Positions 15,459 to 22,387 of a stretch of DNA of 64,000 nt are shown in pieces (the first letter of the stretch is position 1; every line of letters starts with the position of its first letter). The position numbers and the translations under genes are program-made. The notes below the pieces were generated by a model. It did not search any database. It was not told the DNA's origin and saw only the letters and a list, made by a program, of their open reading frames with translations. The DNA is from Caryophanales bacterium (lineage in GTDB: Bacteria; Bacillota; Bacilli; Bacillales; Bacillaceae_J), in NCBI GenBank assembly GCA_012840465.1, contig DULJ01000040.1:62001-126000 (forward strand). Reading direction: 5' to 3'.

Positions 15459-15505
15459 AAACAAGCAGTTCTCATGACAATGTGGGAGCTGCTTGTTTAT
15501 TTTCT
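15459..15505 (+). terminator. Leader terminator before the Cys-rich gene
   Basis: AAACAAGCAG (15459-15468) pairs perfectly with CTGCTTGTTT (15489-15498). The stem extends inward with G-U pairs to about 17 pairs, followed by ATTTTCTTATT. The terminator ends only about 30 bases before the ATG at 15533, so it sits in the 5' leader of that gene. Confidence 0.75.
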
Positions 15506-15532
15506 TATTAAGAAAGGGTGTGTGGTTTAAAT

Positions 15533-15763
15533 ATGAGTACCAAGATTGGTGCCGGTTCTTTTACGAGGACCGGCTTTTCATGTTCATTTGGATGCTGTGG
15601 CCATTGGATGTTCTGCAATATGGGAAAACAAGAATGCTTTTACAAAGATAAGGATCCTCAGGTCCAAAATGGTTGTGCTTGTTATAAAAGACACCATGCT
15701 CAACTATCGCAGCAAGAAATTAGTTTAATCGAACGAGAGAATGGACAATTATCATTTTTCTAA
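15533..15763 (+). CDS. Cysteine-rich small protein
   Basis: A 76-residue protein. The ATG at 15533 follows AAGGGTGTGTGG. Eight cysteines lie within about 45 residues (FSCSFGCCGHWMFCNMGKQECFYKD...NGCACYKRHH), with histidines, so a multi-zinc or disulfide-rich fold is likely; no signal peptide is present, which favours zinc. I know similar short Cys-rich proteins only as hypothetical plasmid genes. It leads a run of four or five very small genes to 16527. Confidence 0.7.
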   Translation: MSTKIGAGSFTRTGFSCSFGCCGHWMFCNMGKQECFYKDKDPQVQNGCACYKRHHAQLSQQEISLIERENGQLSFF

Positions 15764-15775
15764 TGAAGGGGCTAG

Positions 15776-16066
15776 ATGAATGAGCAAAGGCTTCAGGACA
15801 CAATAAATGAACTTAAATGTTTAAGAGATTCGCATATCAAGAGCTTCCAGGTATTAAAGACTTATAAAGAAGGAACATTTGTAAGAGAAGCGCAGCAGCA
15901 AATGAAAGGTTTTATATCGGGTCTAGATATCTCTATTCAGCTGGTGGAACAGCTAAATAGAGATCATTGGGATAATAGTCAAGGGGAATTGGAGGTGAAT
16001 GAAGATGACAAATGCAGAACAAATTTCATGGCAGCGGAAGGTGTTAAGGGAAGAGCCGGTGTCTGA
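15776..16066 (+). CDS. Hypothetical small helical protein
   Basis: A 96-residue protein starting 12 bases after the Cys-rich gene (AAGGGG, then four bases, then ATG). The first 65 residues are helical (LQDTINELKCLRDSHIKSFQVLKTYKEG...QQQMKGFISGLDISIQLVEQL). The last 20 or so residues overlap the next gene in another frame. No family is recognised. Confidence 0.6.
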   Translation: MNEQRLQDTINELKCLRDSHIKSFQVLKTYKEGTFVREAQQQMKGFISGLDISIQLVEQLNRDHWDNSQGELEVNEDDKCRTNFMAAEGVKGRAGV

Positions 16067-16136
16067 AAAACTTAAAGAAAAAATATTGAAAAGTAAATTT
16101 GAAAAGGTTGCTACTGTTAAGAAACTTAGAAAATAA
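16005..16136 (+). CDS. Very small basic protein (43 aa)
   Basis: The ATG at 16005 is preceded by GGAGGTGAATGAAG, one of the strongest ribosome sites in this region, and the 43-residue product is basic and helical (WQRKVLREEPVSEKLKEKILKSKFEKVATVKKL). It overlaps the end of the 15776 gene by 62 bases in a different frame. The signal for translation is good; the function is unknown. Confidence 0.55.
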   Translation: MTNAEQISWQRKVLREEPVSEKLKEKILKSKFEKVATVKKLRK

Positions 16137-16199
16137 AAGGACTTTGAATAGTTGTTCATTAGATTCATTAAGCGAAACAAGTAAAGGGGGAAATTCAGT

Positions 16200-16283
16200 G
16201 TGGTATTTTCCAAAACAGAAACCCCTACTCCGTATATCGCAAGAAGACTAATTAAACAAAGGAGCGTTCAAAATGACGATTGA
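16200..16283 (+). CDS. Possible 27-aa peptide overlapping the next start
   Basis: A GTG at 16200 after AAAGGGGGAAATTCA opens a 27-codon frame (MVFSKTETPTPYIARRL...) whose stop overlaps the first 11 bases of the gene at 16273. This is the layout of a translationally coupled leader peptide. A shorter alternative frame starts at the overlapping GTG 16198. The evidence is thin. Confidence 0.3.
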   Translation: MVFSKTETPTPYIARRLIKQRSVQNDD

Positions 16284-16527
16284 AAACGATAATATAAAAA
16301 ATCAACAGCATAAAGAAGATATAGCCTTTAGACGAGGATTATTAGATAAACACTCGCAATTAATGCGGATGTACCTACGTGACAATAATATTAAACTGGC
16401 AAAAGCACAGTTTGAGATAATTAAGCCTGTTTTTAATTTTCTGAACAATGAAGGCGAAATAATGCGATATTACACTTTAGAAGATTTTGAACGTGATTCT
16501 AAACGATTTGAAAAAATGAGTATCTAA
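16273..16527 (+). CDS. Hypothetical helical protein
   Basis: An 84-residue charged helical protein (DIAFRRGLLDKHSQLMRMYLRDNNIKLAKAQFEIIKPVF) starting after AAAGGAGCGTTCAAA. It is the last gene of the 15.5-16.5 kb small-gene run and faces the opposing membrane protein at 16598 across a shared terminator. No family is recognised. Confidence 0.6.
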   Translation: MTIENDNIKNQQHKEDIAFRRGLLDKHSQLMRMYLRDNNIKLAKAQFEIIKPVFNFLNNEGEIMRYYTLEDFERDSKRFEKMSI

Positions 16528-16580
16528 ATACAAAGATTACTGGTAACATTAGGTCACATTTCGAAACAAATGTATAGAAA

Positions 16581-16612
16581 TAAAAAAGAAGAGCGAGTTA
16601 CTCTTCTTTTTT
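16581..16612. terminator. Bidirectional terminator between convergent genes
   Basis: AAAAAGAAGAG (about 16583-16593) and CTCTTCTTTTT (16601-16611) with a seven-base loop give T-runs on both strands. It ends 16273 on plus and the small membrane gene at 16598 on minus; it overlaps the stop codon of the latter. Confidence 0.8.
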
Positions 16613-16777
16613 ATTAATTTCTAGAACATCAAGTTTACTAGAAATATCTTTTAGTACAGCATTGCGATCTTTCTGAACTTTAATAAGGCTGAGCGCAAAC
16701 CATATTATAAATCCAAGAAATGCAAGATAGAGAATTAGCATAAATAAAAGCGGTATTATAGCTGCAAATGTTTCCAT
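16598..16777 (-). CDS. Small single-span membrane protein (59 aa)
   Basis: ATG at 16777 with GGAGGTAATAACCT upstream on the minus strand. Residues 3-33 are strongly hydrophobic (FAAIIPLLFMLILYLAFLGFIIWFALSL), and the remaining 26 form a charged coiled-coil tail (KVQKDRNAVLKDISSKLDVLEINKKEE). Such membrane-anchored coiled-coil peptides accompany many Bacillus plasmids and phages; the role is unknown. It has its own terminator. Confidence 0.7.
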   Translation of the reverse strand: METFAAIIPLLFMLILYLAFLGFIIWFALSLIKVQKDRNAVLKDISSKLDVLEINKKEE

Positions 16778-17166
16778 AGGTTATTACCTCCAATCTAATT
16801 TGGTTGTTTTTATACTGTTAAATTGTACCATAACTTAACAGAGCTAAATATAAGTAGACGTGACGAATTTCAAACATTAAGAGTATTTGATAATATTTGA
16901 ACTGCTGACTAATCCGAATATCCAAAATAAAAAACGAATAAAAGTTGGCGCGGGATACGCGTAATTCCAACATTTTACTCGCAAAATAATATTACTATAT
17001 ATTTTCTGAAAAGTAAATATTTAATTTATCCGATAAAATTTCGAATACCCTAATAAATAAAATTTTTATTAGTGCACATTCCGAAACGTTAGTTGCCAAA
17101 ATACTTGATTTCCAGAAATTCAGTTGCAGAGAACAAACGATTCATATTGCAATGGAGTGAGGGATT
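16778..17166. other. AT-rich spacer with one hairpin
   Basis: No gene is supported. GTTGG (16944-16948) and CCAAC (16967-16971) with an inner CGCG/CGCG pair form a compact GC-rich hairpin followed by ATTTT, conspicuous in an AT-rich background. It might be a terminator or a replication or partition site; there is no further evidence. Confidence 0.35.
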
Positions 17167-17343
17167 ATGAAAGATATTGAAAAGTTAAAGAAAAATGCAA
17201 TAGATCAAATAGAAAAAGATGAATTAGATTTATTACCAAAGCCTGTACCTCAATCATCTTGTAATTGCGAAAATAGCTATGTAAATAAGGATTTTGGTAT
17301 GTGTGAAAGTTGTTGTGAAGATTACTTTGAAAAATTGGGATGA
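17167..17343 (+). CDS. Small Cys-containing protein (58 aa)
   Basis: The ATG at 17167 follows GGAGTGAGGG. The peptide has a helical acidic N-terminus (MKDIEKLKKNAIDQIEKDELDLL) and a C-terminal cysteine cluster (SSCNCENSYVNKDFGMCESCCEDYF), giving five cysteines in 20 or so residues, a likely zinc knuckle. No family is recognised. A degenerate GAAC element starts at its stop. Confidence 0.6.
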   Translation: MKDIEKLKKNAIDQIEKDELDLLPKPVPQSSCNCENSYVNKDFGMCESCCEDYFEKLG

Positions 17344-17405
17344 TGCATATTTCGAACAAATTTGGATTTACTCTCCATCTCAAAAACGATTATTTTTGAG
17401 AGTGG
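17342..17405 (+). promoter_or_regulatory. Degenerate GAAC element followed by a hairpin
   Basis: ATGCATATTTCGAACAAATTTGGATTTA at 17343 onward closely matches the start of element C (ATGCGGACACTTCTCGAAC...ATTTA) but lacks the GGAC half. It runs into a hairpin, CCATCTCAAAAA (17375-17386) with TTTTTGAGAGTGG (17393-17405, one bulge). It may be a decayed copy. Confidence 0.45.
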
Positions 17406-17548
17406 CCTTTATCAATTAATTTATTTTATAAATTACATTTAAAACATTATCAAAAAACAGTATCATTTCTACGTTTCTTTAACGGGATGTTTTTGACATT
17501 AACTACACATTTATTAGCAATAAATTGACTAGGGATGGTGATTCGGAT

Positions 17549-17706
17549 ATGGGCAATGGGGAGGGAGAAAAAATGTCAACAGACGAGTTGTGTAAAAAGA
17601 AGACGAGTAATATGGAACGGGAGAATCGTAAGGATTTAATTCGGTCCATAGCAAAAAAGTGAGTGACCAAAATGATGGTGCACTGAGAAGATTGAATGAA
17701 AATTGA
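17549..17706 (+). pseudogene. Frameshifted (or -1 frameshifting) paralogue of the 36027 mini-gene
   Basis: The zero frame (ATG 17549 or 17612) encodes ...NRKDLIRSIAKK and stops at TGA 17660. One base back, the frame continues VSDQNDGALRRLNEN to TGA at 17704. The joined product is almost identical to the intact 31-residue protein at 36027-36122 (NRKDLIRSIAKKVSDRNDEALRRLSKN). The break lies exactly at A AAA AAG (17653-17659) directly before the stop, a canonical -1 slippery heptamer, so either a one-base deletion in a poly-A run or programmed frameshifting would explain it. Confidence 0.7.
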
Positions 17707-17780
17707 TTGATAATAAAGTGATTTTATTTAATGGTTTAATTTATTTTATTTTATGTTTAATGCCAACACGCTTAAATATA

Positions 17781-17807
17781 AAAAAGCATCCTAAGATGGA
17801 CGCTTTT
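17781..17807 (-). terminator. Terminator overlapping the hicB stop
   Basis: AAAAGC...GCTTTT arms around CC/GG inner pairs, with A-rich sequence on the left giving U-rich RNA on the minus strand. It ends the hicAB transcript and overlaps the hicB stop codon at 17791. Confidence 0.65.
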
Positions 17808-18207
17808 CAGAAATACCTAAATAATTTTTTAATGCATCTTGGAGAATGTGTGAGAAATTGACATTATGATCTTGAGCGAGATCATCAAGCCATTTTGGAA
17901 TAGTAAGTGTCTTTTTGACTGATTTATTCTCGATTTCATTTCTATATGGCGGCATCCAAACTTCAACTAAAACGATGGCTTGATTTTCAGTTTTAATTAT
18001 TTTATTTATTTCAGTAGGAGTAGGGATGGGATCGTTATCAAGTTCCATGCCGTACAAGTGCAAGGCCATTGCTTCTTTAGCGTTTTTAAAAGCTTCTTCT
18101 GTTGAATCAGAACACGGTAGGCAACCAGGTAAATCAGGGAATTCAATTGATATTCCGTCATCAGCATAGTCAAAGATTGCTGGATAAATATATCTGTCTT
18201 TTTTCAT
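17791..18207 (-). CDS. hicB: HicB-family antitoxin
   Basis: A 138-residue protein. Residues 1-70 are the HicB partial RNase H-like fold (YIYPAIFDYADDGISIEFPDLPGCLPCSDSTEEAFKNAKEAMALHL). Residues about 100-135 are a ribbon-helix-helix DNA-binding domain (KKTLTIPKWLDDLAQDHNVNFSHILQDALKNYL). It should neutralise the HicA mRNA interferase encoded just upstream and autorepress the operon through the palindrome at 18489-18508. The 57-base gap after hicA is typical. Confidence 0.92.
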   Translation of the reverse strand: MKKDRYIYPAIFDYADDGISIEFPDLPGCLPCSDSTEEAFKNAKEAMALHLYGMELDNDPIPTPTEINKIIKTENQAIVLVEVWMPPYRNEIENKSVKKTLTIPKWLDDLAQDHNVNFSHILQDALKNYLGISEKRPS

Positions 18208-18264
18208 TGTTCAATCCTCCTATTTTAAATTAATTTATTTTTATAAAAAAGGTAGCAAAGGGGG

Positions 18265-18459
18265 TTAGAACTTAACCCCGGATTGCTTCTCTATACTTTT
18301 GAGTGTACGAAGTGTTATGTCTTTTTTGGGATGGGTAACAGTGACTTTTCCTTTCTTTGTTGGAAGTTTGAATTGATGATGGTCTCCCACAGTATGTATT
18401 TTGTACCAACCATCATCTTCTAATATTTTTATGACTTCTCTTGAAGAATATGATTTCAC
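18265..18459 (-). CDS. hicA: HicA-family mRNA interferase toxin
   Basis: A 64-residue protein starting at GTG 18459 after GGAGGTAACA. It has the double-stranded RNA-binding-like HicA fold: SREVIKILEDDGWYKIHTVGDHHQFKLPTKKGKVTVTHPKKDI, with the catalytic His in GDHHQF conserved. It cleaves mRNA when HicB is lost, which would stabilise the element by post-segregational killing. First gene of the hicAB operon. Confidence 0.93.
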   Translation of the reverse strand: MKSYSSREVIKILEDDGWYKIHTVGDHHQFKLPTKKGKVTVTHPKKDITLRTLKSIEKQSGVKF

Positions 18460-18488
18460 TGTTACCTCCTTTCTTTAGTTTTATTGTA

Positions 18489-18508
18489 ACACGTATTAAT
18501 ATACGTGT
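18489..18508. promoter_or_regulatory. Palindromic operator between hicA and the divergent gene
   Basis: ACACGTAT (18489-18496), TAAT, ATACGTGT (18501-18508): perfect 8-bp arms around a 4-bp centre, 30 bases upstream of the hicA start and about 20 upstream of 18529. It is a natural site for the HicB ribbon-helix-helix domain and could control both directions. Confidence 0.75.
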
Positions 18509-18528
18509 AAATATGAGGTGAAAAGCGT

Positions 18529-18738
18529 ATGTCACATGATCACCGGAAATGTAATGATGTTGAAATGGCTACAAAAACAGTTTATGAAAGATATACAATA
18601 GACGGGAAAGAGACTAGAAAAATCATATCCGCTCCACGTACCAAAATAAATGAAACTAATGTATTTAATGATATTAAACTAAATAGAAAAGAAAAGATCG
18701 CAAATGCTAGAAGAATACTTAACTCCAGAAAGTATTAG
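18529..18738 (+). CDS. Hypothetical small basic protein
   Basis: A 69-residue protein starting after GAGGTGAAAAGCGT. It is hydrophilic and basic (YERYTIDGKETRKIISAPRTKINETNVF...RKEKIANARRILNSRKY). It is transcribed divergently from hicA across the shared palindrome, so it may belong to the same regulatory unit. No family is recognised. Confidence 0.6.
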   Translation: MSHDHRKCNDVEMATKTVYERYTIDGKETRKIISAPRTKINETNVFNDIKLNRKEKIANARRILNSRKY

Positions 18739-18799
18739 TAGACGCTTATTAAGTATTAGTGAAGAGGCGATCAAAATCAAAATGAAAGGAGAATGAGGT

Positions 18800-19366
18800 T
18801 TGAAATTCGGCTATGCTAGAGTAAGCACTCAAGACCAGTCATTAGATTTACAAATTGATGCCCTGCAGCAAGCTGGTTGTGATAAGATTTTTACCGAGAA
18901 AATAAGCGGAATAAGAAATGATCGGCCAGAGCTTGAGAAATTGTTGGACCAGCTTAGAAAAGGTGATACCTTGATCGTTTATAAGTTGGATCGGTTGGGA
19001 CGATCAACGTTTAAATTACTTGAGCTGACGGCAGATCTTGAGAAAAATGGAGTGGAATTTGTTTCGCTCCGTGACAACATAGATACTAGTACTGCAATTG
19101 GCCGTGCAATGTTCCGAATGTTAGCTGTATTAGCTGAAATGGAACGAGAAATTATTGTAGAAAGAACACAGGCTGGAATTAAGGCAGCACGAGCAAGGGG
19201 CCGGTTGGGTGGTCGTCCAAAAGTACCCCAAAAAGATATTGAGCGAGCTTTAAAACTTTATGATAGTGGCGAATACAGTATTCCTGAGATTGTAGAAATG
19301 ACAGGAATGAGCAAAGCCTCAATCTATAGATATTTAGATAAACGTCAAAAACAAGGGGCTAAATAA
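18800..19366 (+). CDS. Serine recombinase (resolvase/invertase family)
   Basis: A 188-residue protein starting at TTG 18800 (AGGAG upstream). The N-terminal catalytic domain carries YARVSTQDQSLDLQ with the nucleophilic serine at about residue 9, KLDRLGRSTFKLLEL with the conserved arginines, and AEMEREIIVERTQAGI at the dimer helix. The C-terminus (IVEMTGMSKASIYRYLDKR) is a helix-turn-helix. Length and motifs fit Tn3/Tn552-type resolvases that reduce plasmid multimers to monomers. No obvious res array was identified in the short upstream spacer. Confidence 0.93.
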   Translation: MKFGYARVSTQDQSLDLQIDALQQAGCDKIFTEKISGIRNDRPELEKLLDQLRKGDTLIVYKLDRLGRSTFKLLELTADLEKNGVEFVSLRDNIDTSTAIGRAMFRMLAVLAEMEREIIVERTQAGIKAARARGRLGGRPKVPQKDIERALKLYDSGEYSIPEIVEMTGMSKASIYRYLDKRQKQGAK

Positions 19367-19398
19367 AGCTTTAGTAGAAGGATAGTAGAGTAAAAACT

Positions 19399-19460
19399 GC
19401 GGACACTTCTCGAATAAAAATAAAAGTTTAGAAGGAATCATTAATAGCAAATAGAACTTA
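19399..19460 (+). promoter_or_regulatory. GGAC/GAAT element, copy G (degenerate)
   Basis: GCGGACACTTCTCGAAT at 19399-19415 matches the first half of copy C in all but the last base. The downstream AT box is less well kept (CATTAATAG near 19439-19447). It precedes the sce7726-like gene at 19520. Confidence 0.5.
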
Positions 19461-19519
19461 ATGATATAGTTCAATTATGTTAAATTGAAGTAGGTAATAA
19501 TATTGAAAGGTGAATCTCA

Positions 19520-20095
19520 ATGAATAAATTAAGGGATAATGACATACGTAAAGTATTAATAAGTGAACTTTATAGTCGGTATTCCAATGATAATGATACA
19601 AGGATTGTTAACGAAATGGGTGTGTTACACGGGCAATCTAGAGTTGATGTAGCTGTTATTAATGGGATTTTCCATGGATACGAAATAAAGAGCGAAAGTG
19701 ACAATTTACTAAGATTACCAAGTCAAATCAATGATTACAATAAGGTATTTGATAGGGTGACAATTGTTGTTCAAAGAAATTATTTAGACAGTGTGCGAAA
19801 CATGATACCTAAATGGTGGGGAATTATGTTAGTAACAAAAAATAAAAATGCGTTCAATATTCGTGAAGTTAGACAAGGAAGGTTAAATAATGATGTGGAT
19901 CCCTATTCATTAAGTCATTTGCTTTGGAGAGAAGAGGCATTAGCTATTTTAAAAGAAAAAGGCTTGCAAAAAGGATATTTGAGCAAGCCAAGAAAAGAAA
20001 TTTACGAAAAATTATCAAATAGTTTGGAGATTAATGAATTAAGAAAACTTGTTTCTAAACAGTTAAGGTTGCGTGAGAATTGGTTAAACAATTGA
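19520..20095 (+). CDS. sce7726-family protein, PD-(D/E)xK-like
   Basis: A 191-residue protein. The core RVDVAVINGIFHGYEIKSESDNLLRLPSQINDYNKVFDRVTIVVQ (about 35-80) has the D...ExK spacing of a restriction-type nuclease fold, and the whole resembles the sce7726 family. Members commonly sit next to sce7725/beta-family proteins, as here. A nuclease-like protein paired with an unknown partner in accessory DNA suggests phage or plasmid defence, but this is inference. Element G lies upstream. Its last 41 bases overlap the end of the convergent beta-family gene. Confidence 0.75.
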   Translation: MNKLRDNDIRKVLISELYSRYSNDNDTRIVNEMGVLHGQSRVDVAVINGIFHGYEIKSESDNLLRLPSQINDYNKVFDRVTIVVQRNYLDSVRNMIPKWWGIMLVTKNKNAFNIREVRQGRLNNDVDPYSLSHLLWREEALAILKEKGLQKGYLSKPRKEIYEKLSNSLEINELRKLVSKQLRLRENWLNN

Positions 20096-21167
20096 TAATA
20101 AAAGCTAAATGATGGTTAACATTGACTCGCACCCATGTTTCTGAGTTTCCAGTACTTTCGGTGCCGTTTGCGCAGTTGTATATATATTCATCGCCAAAAG
20201 AGAAAGTTTTTGAACAATATTCTTTGTGTAAAATAACATTTTGACATAATTGTTGCATTTGATTAAATCCATACTTTTTTACACCACGTCCACGAAAAAT
20301 AATATATTTACTATCGACGGTGTATTTGAGATTTGCACCTCTATCATATTTAGTGGAATCAAAGTCAAACCAATCTGGGTGACTGATATTATAATCGCCA
20401 AATGATGGAAATCTGCTTATACCTTGTTTTAATAATTCTAAATAAATATTCCATTCTTCTCTAGCTAATTCGTTAGTAGTATTCGTTGGAATGTGAGATA
20501 GATTTTTTGTCATAGAGGTACTTAAAAACGTGAACGTACGCCACCTTTTTAAATATGGGAATTTTGCAATAGAAAGAATTAGTTCATTAATAATTTGATA
20601 TTTTTCATCGGGATCAATTTGACGATAGTCAATGATAATGTCAACGTCTTCAATATTAACCTTTAGATATTGTAGGATATTGTCAATATTTTGATTTAAA
20701 TGATTGATATCACTTAAATCACTTTTAAATAGACGTAGGCATACTCCTCTTTTGTATTTTTCAACACAAAATTGTACAGATTCATGGTATGATTCATATC
20801 TTAATAAACTAGTCACTGGAATGGCTGAAATACCAAAGCTTTCAATATCATCTATGATAAATTCTAAAGGTGATTGACCATTATTCAGAAGGATTTCTGG
20901 ATCAATTCTTGTATCATCAAATAGAGTATGTCCATCTATAAATATTGGACGTTTTGAAGACCATATTTCTAAAAGGTTAGCTCCTGTATTATCAAGATGT
21001 TGTTCAATTGTTTTTTTGAATACTTGTTCTTTATGGTTATAAGGAATTGGTTGTATCTCAATCAGTGGAGTAATATTATCCAATTCTTTAGGTGTTAGAT
21101 TTTTTAGCGCAACTCTCTCACCCCTTTTCCACTTTAATGCTGGAACATAATGATTGTAGTTAAACAT
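20055..21167 (-). CDS. Beta-family protein (sce7725-like partner)
   Basis: A 370-residue soluble protein. The start (YVPALKWKRGERVALKNLTPKELDNITPLIEIQP) and later blocks (FIDDIESFGISAIPVTSL; VDIIIDYRQIDPDEKYQI) match the 'beta protein' family named after a phage T4 protein, with a TIM-barrel-like repeat feel. The ATG at 21167 follows AGGAGG. It faces the sce7726-like gene with a 41-base tail-to-tail overlap, whereas the pair is more often co-directional. Biochemical function is unknown; joint action with the nuclease-like partner is inferred. Confidence 0.8.
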   Translation of the reverse strand: MFNYNHYVPALKWKRGERVALKNLTPKELDNITPLIEIQPIPYNHKEQVFKKTIEQHLDNTGANLLEIWSSKRPIFIDGHTLFDDTRIDPEILLNNGQSPLEFIIDDIESFGISAIPVTSLLRYESYHESVQFCVEKYKRGVCLRLFKSDLSDINHLNQNIDNILQYLKVNIEDVDIIIDYRQIDPDEKYQIINELILSIAKFPYLKRWRTFTFLSTSMTKNLSHIPTNTTNELAREEWNIYLELLKQGISRFPSFGDYNISHPDWFDFDSTKYDRGANLKYTVDSKYIIFRGRGVKKYGFNQMQQLCQNVILHKEYCSKTFSFGDEYIYNCANGTESTGNSETWVRVNVNHHLAFIINCLTNSHATLTV

Positions 21168-21260
21168 ATCGTATAACCTCCTGTTTTTTGTATTTCTGTA
21201 AATTATAAGTAGTTAATAGGATATACGACTATGGATCTATTTAAGTTTCAAAAAAATTTA

Positions 21261-21320
21261 AAAAATGCGGACACTTCTCGAACAAATCTGATTTAATTAC
21301 GTGATATTCTATTAATATGA
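21261..21320 (+). promoter_or_regulatory. GGAC/GAAC promoter element, copy C (before the secretion block)
   Basis: GCGGAC at 21267-21272, GAAC after seven bases, CGTGATATTCTAT and TAATAT starting 46 bases after the first G. It is the only promoter-like structure upstream of the genes from 21424 and is followed by a leader terminator at 21372-21405. Confidence 0.7.
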
Positions 21321-21371
21321 AAGATTTGTAGTTTTTAAGTATAAAATTTAATAAATAATTCTATCAATTTT

Positions 21372-21405
21372 AGCTTCTGGATAATTTTCCGGGGGCTATT
21401 TTAAT
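21372..21405 (+). terminator. Leader hairpin before the CTG-start gene
   Basis: AGCTTCTGGA (21372-21381), TAATT loop, TCCGGGGGCT (21388-21397): all ten pairs form if G-U is allowed, followed by ATTTTAATT. The left arm AGCTTCTGGA is repeated exactly in the second leader terminator at 22241. Only about 20 bases separate it from the start codon at 21424. Confidence 0.65.
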
Positions 21406-21423
21406 TGGAAGGAGTGAGGACTA

Positions 21424-21714
21424 CTGAAAAAAATCTGGATTAAAATTGTAGAAAAATCACCATTAATTGTTTTGTTTTTTGTTTGGCTTCATTGGTTGTA
21501 TTTACTAAGTTTTCAATTTGATTGGAGCATAATTCGAATGTATACTGCAGACAATCATTTTTATTGGCGTGCCTTTGTGCTTGTAAGTGGTTCTTTTACC
21601 CTATTTCTAGGATCGCAAATATTCGGCTTTAATAATGATCAAGATAAGCTGGATTGTTCAAGTGAAGGTAATCAAATTTATCAATTTGAAAAGGAGTATG
21701 AAAAGAATGAGTAG
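21424..21714 (+). CDS. Small two-span membrane protein, probable CTG start
   Basis: A 96-residue protein. The frame has a CTG at 21424 nine bases after AAGGAG, giving a natural N-terminus (M)KKIWIKIVEKSPLIVLFFVWLHW; the next possible start, TTG 21472, would delete half of the first membrane span and has no ribosome site. A second hydrophobic stretch lies at about residues 51-65. The gene heads the secretion block under element C and overlaps the next gene by eight bases. Function is unknown. Confidence 0.6.
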   Translation: MKKIWIKIVEKSPLIVLFFVWLHWLYLLSFQFDWSIIRMYTADNHFYWRAFVLVSGSFTLFLGSQIFGFNNDQDKLDCSSEGNQIYQFEKEYEKNE

Positions 21715-21967
21715 GGCAATAAATATCCCTAAAAATAGATCAAAGAATTTGCCTTTTTCAGAAAAGGCAAAGGTTGGTGATATTGTTGAATTTTTCGATA
21801 GAAAACAAGACACTCTGCTTCTTCATGGGAGTGTAATTCTCGTTTTAGATAACTCTATAATTGTCGATCTTACAATTATGAAAAGATTCAATTCATTGAA
21901 TCTAGAATATGAAAAAACAGTCGTTAGTCATAGAAGATACAAAGTGTTAAAAGCACCGGTTGCTTAA
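21707..21967 (+). CDS. DUF2187-like small protein
   Basis: An 86-residue protein starting at ATG 21707 with AAAAGGAG ten bases upstream. KAKVGDIVEFFDRKQDTLLLHGSVILVLDNSIIVDLTIMKRFNSLNLEYEKTVVSHRRYKVL matches the DUF2187/YkvS family pattern (an SH3-like barrel ending in TVVxHxxYK). In Bacillus these are short chromosomal proteins of unknown role; here it is in a conjugation-type operon, and RNA or nucleic-acid binding would fit the fold. Confidence 0.7.
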   Translation: MSRAINIPKNRSKNLPFSEKAKVGDIVEFFDRKQDTLLLHGSVILVLDNSIIVDLTIMKRFNSLNLEYEKTVVSHRRYKVLKAPVA

Positions 21968-21983
21968 AAGGGAGTGAATAGAA

Positions 21984-22187
21984 TTGAATCGCAAAAAGGT
22001 GGAAGAAAATGTTGTAGAACAAATTATCGAAGTAGCTGCAAAAGAAGCGAAAATAACTACAGAACAATCTAAAACAAATTTAACAAAAGCTTTAGAAGAA
22101 ATTCAGAAATTTACTTTAGAAAATGGAGAAATGGATTTATCTAATATTGGTATTTCAGTCTTTACACGAACAATAATACCGAAGTAG
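21984..22187 (+). CDS. Hypothetical small helical protein
   Basis: A 67-residue protein starting at TTG 21984 after AGGGAGTGAATAGAA. It is helical and acidic (VVEQIIEVAAKEAKITTEQSKTNLTKALEEIQKFTLENGEMDL) with a short beta end (ISVFTRTIIPK). No family is recognised. It lies between the DUF2187-like gene and the second leader terminator. Confidence 0.6.
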   Translation: MNRKKVEENVVEQIIEVAAKEAKITTEQSKTNLTKALEEIQKFTLENGEMDLSNIGISVFTRTIIPK

Positions 22188-22240
22188 TTTAATCAAAAAA
22201 ACAGTTCAAAAATATTTATTAACTTATATTTTTAAAAATT

Positions 22241-22268
22241 AGCTTCTGGAAAAATCCAGGGCTTTTTT
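22241..22268 (+). terminator. Intrinsic terminator ahead of the VirB2-like gene
   Basis: AGCTTCTGGA (22241-22250), AAAA, TCCAGGGCT (22255-22263) and six T. One C is bulged. The left arm is identical to that of the 21372 hairpin, and the surrounding context (TTTTAATTTGAAAGGGGTGA versus TTTTAATTGGAAGGAGTGA) is also shared, so these are duplicated leaders. Confidence 0.8.
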
Positions 22269-22387
22269 AATTTGAAAGGGGTGATAGCAATTAAGTGGAA
22301 TAATGAAAGCTGTTGAGGGGTGATAGTTTTTAGCGGTTGAGGAAGTGCAAATTTATCAAAGAGAATTTTATAGTGAGGAGAAAATAC

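Noticed and set aside
17341-17405. Considered as a full regulatory element copy
   Set aside because: Only the second half-site and flank are conserved; the GGAC half and the AT box at the fixed distance are missing, so it is listed only as degenerate.
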